This document shows, piece by piece, positions 52,731 to 55,017 of a stretch of DNA of 55,017 nucleotides. The DNA is taken from contig CALTVE010000004.1 in assembly GCA_943913135.1 (NCBI GenBank), positions 1 through 55,017 of the forward strand, given 5' to 3'. Below the pieces are notes generated by a model. It did no database searches. It was not told where the DNA came from and saw nothing but the letters and a program-made list of their open reading frames with translations. Position 1 is the stretch's first letter. Each line of letters begins with the position of its first letter. Both the position numbers and the translations under genes were made by a program. The DNA is from an uncultured Francisella sp. GTDB lineage: Bacteria; Pseudomonadota; Gammaproteobacteria; Burkholderiales; Neisseriaceae.

Positions 52731-53630
52731 ATGAGCGTATTAGTCAATAAGGAAACTAAAGTCTTAGTTCAGGGGTTTACCGGTAAAAATGCTACCTTCC
52801 ATGCCGCTCAGACTATTGAATATGGCACCCAGATTGTAGGGGGGGTACGCCCAGGTAAGGGTGGCGAAATTCACTTGGACCGCCCAATATTTAATACCAT
52901 GCGAGAAGCAGTGGAGACGACCGGTGCAGATGCGTCGGTGATCTTTATTCCAGCTCCTGGCGTGCTCGATTCGATTATTGAAGCCATTGATGCTGGGATT
53001 AAAGTGATCGTGGTTATCACTGAAGGCGTGCCCACGATCGACATGTTAAAGGCCAAGCGTTATTTAGAAACTTCGGCTAAAGATGTTTATTTAATTGGCC
53101 CCAACTGCCCCGGCATTATTACCCCTGATGAATGCAAAATCGGTATTATGCCTGGCTATATTCATAAAAAGGGCAGCGTTGGAATTATTTCTCGCTCCGG
53201 TACCCTAACCTATGAGGCAGTCGCTCAAACCACGGCGGTAGGTCTTGGCCAGTCTACTTGTATCGGTATCGGCGGTGACCCCATTCCGGGGATGAATCAA
53301 ATCGATGCCTTAAAACTTTTTGAGCAAGATCCTCAAACCGAATCTATTATCTTAATAGGCGAAATCGGGGGTACTGCAGAAGAAGAAGCCGCTGAATACA
53401 TCAAAAACCATGTGACTAAACCCGTGGTTGGCTATATCGCTGGGGTAACTGCGCCTAAAGGCAAAAGAATGGGTCATGCCGGTGCCATTATCTCCGGGGG
53501 GACGGGGAGCGCCCAGGAAAAATTTGCCGCTTTCGAAAAAGCTGGCATTACTTATACCCGAAATCCTGCAGAAATCGGTGCTACTTTATTAAAAGTACTT
53601 AAAAAAAGGATTAGCGTAAAAGTAAAATAA
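52731..53630 (+). CDS. sucD: Succinyl-CoA synthetase alpha subunit
   Basis: 299 residues. The N-terminal CoA-binding domain (TKVLVQGFTGKNATFHAAQ) and the phosphohistidine His249 in GHAGAIISGGTGSAQEK are intact, as is the SRSGTLTYEA motif. It pairs with SucC. The last residues (KKRISVKVK) are a basic tail. An intrinsic terminator follows, so this is probably the end of the TCA transcript. Confidence 0.97.
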   Translation: MSVLVNKETKVLVQGFTGKNATFHAAQTIEYGTQIVGGVRPGKGGEIHLDRPIFNTMREAVETTGADASVIFIPAPGVLDSIIEAIDAGIKVIVVITEGVPTIDMLKAKRYLETSAKDVYLIGPNCPGIITPDECKIGIMPGYIHKKGSVGIISRSGTLTYEAVAQTTAVGLGQSTCIGIGGDPIPGMNQIDALKLFEQDPQTESIILIGEIGGTAEEEAAEYIKNHVTKPVVGYIAGVTAPKGKRMGHAGAIISGGTGSAQEKFAAFEKAGITYTRNPAEIGATLLKVLKKRISVKVK

Positions 53631-53653
53631 TAGCAATCCTAATAGCCCCTATC

Positions 53654-53690
53654 AAAAAGAGGGTAGTGATCGATCGCCCGCCCTCTTTTT
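53654..53690 (+). terminator. Intrinsic terminator after sucD
   Basis: A ten-base inverted repeat (AAAAAGAGGG / CCCTCTTTTT) with a 17-base loop containing GATCGATC lies 24 bases after the sucD stop. Confidence 0.85.
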
Positions 53691-53729
53691 CTTTTATTCT
53701 TTTGCTTTTTTCCTTTTAAAAGGTAACGC

Positions 53730-53758
53730 TTGCTAATTTTAGCTTTTCTTCTTACACT
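53730..53758 (+). promoter_or_regulatory. Probable promoter for the thiolase gene
   Basis: TTGCTA, a 17-base spacer and TACACT (four of six matches each) lie just after the sucD terminator and about 65 bases before the thiolase start. Confidence 0.5.
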
Positions 53759-53824
53759 TAGGGATTATTTATTAAGTAGCTCCTTTGATTTAAGAGCTTA
53801 AAAAAACAGAGGATAAACATAATT

Positions 53825-55017
53825 ATGGCTGAACAATTGCGTAAAGTCGCTGTTATCGGCGGCAATCGTATTCCTTTTGCCCGTTCCAATGGCGCCTATA
53901 TCGATAAAAGCAACTTGGATATGCTAAGTGCTGCATTAGAAGGACTCATTAACCGCTTTAATCTGCAAGGCAAGCAGGTGGGTGAAGTGGTAGGAGGCGC
54001 CGTTTTAAAACATAGCCGTGATTTTAATATGATTCGAGAATGCATTTTAGGATCTAAATTGGACCCGAAAACTCCAGGTTATGACCTGCAACAAGCCTGC
54101 GATACCGGTTTGCAATCGGCTCTTGTGGTGAGCAATAAAATCCGTTTAGGCTTGATCGACAGTGCCATTGCTGGCGGGGTGGATTCAACTTCGGACGCTC
54201 CTTTGGAAATTGGTCCCAAAGCCAGCTCAGCGATTATAAAAGCTAATGCAGCCAAAACCTTAGGCGATAAATTAAAGGCGTTAACTAAGATATCCTTTGC
54301 CAACTTTATTCAACCCCCCCAAAACAAAGAACCGCGTACAGGCCTTTCTATGGGTGAACACACCGCCATTACAGCTTTAGAATGGGGGATATCTCGCGAG
54401 GCGCAAGATGAATTAGCTTTCCATAGCCACAAACGTTTAGCAGCTGCCTACGAAGAAGGTTTCTTCGATGACTTGATGACCTCTTATGCAGGTTTAACGC
54501 GCGATTCTAATTTGCGCCCGGATACCACTATAGAACAATTGAGTAAGTTAAAAATATCCTTTGGTAAAGGTCCTGATGCTACTATGACCGCTGGCAATTC
54601 AACTCCTTTAACCGATGGCGCTTCTGTAGTGTTATTAGGAACTGAGAAATGGGCAGAAAAAAACAATTTGCCCGTCGATGCTTATTTAACTTATCAGGAA
54701 ACCGCAGCTGTCGATTTTATCGGCAAGACTGGAAAACCCGAAGGTTTACTGATGGCTCCCACTTATGCAGTCCCTCGTATGCTGCAAAACGCAGGCTTAA
54801 CTTTGCAAGACTTCGATTTTTACGAAATTCACGAGGCTTTTGCCGCGCAAGTATTAGCCACTTTAAAAGCTTGGGAAAGCCCTACTTTCTGTAAAGAGCG
54901 TCTAGGGTTAGATCAACCTTTAGGTTCGATTGACATGGATAAACTTAATGTCAAAGGGTCTTCTTTAGCAACTGGTCACCCTTTTGCAGCAACAGGGGGA
55001 CGTATTTTGGCTACTGC
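53825..55017 (+). CDS. Acetyl-CoA acyltransferase, FadI type (3' end outside window)
   Basis: At least 397 residues, cut by the window edge. This is a thiolase: it cleaves 3-ketoacyl-CoA in beta-oxidation, or condenses acetyl-CoA in reverse. The nucleophilic Cys lies in QQACDTGLQSA (about residue 90), and the acid-base residues in HEAFAAQ and GHPFAATGGR. The closing Cys-Gly-Gly motif would lie beyond the end. Order and sequence around KLNVKGSSLATGHPFAATGGRIL match E. coli FadI better than FadA or AtoB. AGAGGA lies upstream of the ATG at somewhat long spacing. Its natural partner fadJ is not seen upstream and could follow outside the window. Confidence 0.85.
   Translation, partial: MAEQLRKVAVIGGNRIPFARSNGAYIDKSNLDMLSAALEGLINRFNLQGKQVGEVVGGAVLKHSRDFNMIRECILGSKLDPKTPGYDLQQACDTGLQSALVVSNKIRLGLIDSAIAGGVDSTSDAPLEIGPKASSAIIKANAAKTLGDKLKALTKISFANFIQPPQNKEPRTGLSMGEHTAITALEWGISREAQDELAFHSHKRLAAAYEEGFFDDLMTSYAGLTRDSNLRPDTTIEQLSKLKISFGKGPDATMTAGNSTPLTDGASVVLLGTEKWAEKNNLPVDAYLTYQETAAVDFIGKTGKPEGLLMAPTYAVPRMLQNAGLTLQDFDFYEIHEAFAAQVLATLKAWESPTFCKERLGLDQPLGSIDMDKLNVKGSSLATGHPFAATGGRILAT

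Overview
This window is bacterial chromosome made up almost entirely of housekeeping genes. It is AT-rich by eye, with no phage, insertion sequence, CRISPR or rRNA/tRNA gene that I can see. The best fit is a low-GC betaproteobacterium near Neisseriales. That rests on three things: the order SAM-methyltransferase/maf/yceD/rpmF/plsX; the TCA run sdhCDAB-sdhE-gltA-sucAB-lpdA-sucCD beside mdh; and IF3, L32 and L36 sequences that read like Neisseria homologues from memory. A gammaproteobacterium is not strictly excluded (hemG, glnE and lptFG occur there too). I saw no Neisseria-type DNA uptake sequence at the terminators I examined.

Layout. 0-7.2 kb: an exported glycerophosphodiesterase with a C-terminal beta-barrel-like half, then a leftward block of a lipoprotein, hemG, cysE, rng and a PBP7-type endopeptidase. 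7.4-12 kb: argD overlapping a ribokinase, and a convergent TonB-dependent receptor. 12-17.8 kb: thrS and infC (infC apparently starts at AUA and is not followed by rpmI-rplT), alkB, a DUF4282 membrane protein, the alternative ribosomal proteins L36B and L31B, a coiled-coil protein and a nitrilase-family amidase. 17.8-24.4 kb: lptF-lptG divergent from pepA, then a leftward yciB-bolA-parvulin block and a GapB-like GAPDH. 24.4-28 kb: RsmI-like methyltransferase and maf leftward; yceD, rpmF, plsX and a DciA-like protein rightward. 28-36.8 kb: a Cys/Met PLP enzyme, a YcbL-type hydrolase, a leftward fbp-ppiB-HAD-nnrD run, rlmJ, uvrD and a membrane protein of unknown function. 36.9-40.6 kb: glnE and mdh, convergent. 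40.7-53.7 kb: the TCA cluster, with a structured leader before sdhC and a long terminator-like hairpin between gltA and sucA. 53.8 kb to the end: a FadI-type thiolase cut off by the window edge.

Together the genes cover carbon flow (TCA cycle from citrate synthase and 2-oxoglutarate to succinate, plus malate dehydrogenase, gluconeogenic Fbp and a probably NADP-preferring GAPDH), envelope biogenesis (LptFG, PBP7, PlsX, YciB, parvulin), translation, and amino-acid and nitrogen control (ArgD, CysE, GlnE). I found no clearly new multi-gene system. The items most worth a second look are the phosphodiesterase/beta-barrel fusion, the AUA start of infC, the loss of the infC-rpmI-rplT link, the sdhC leader, the hairpin between gltA and sucA, and the 50-nt perfect palindrome near 15.4 kb.
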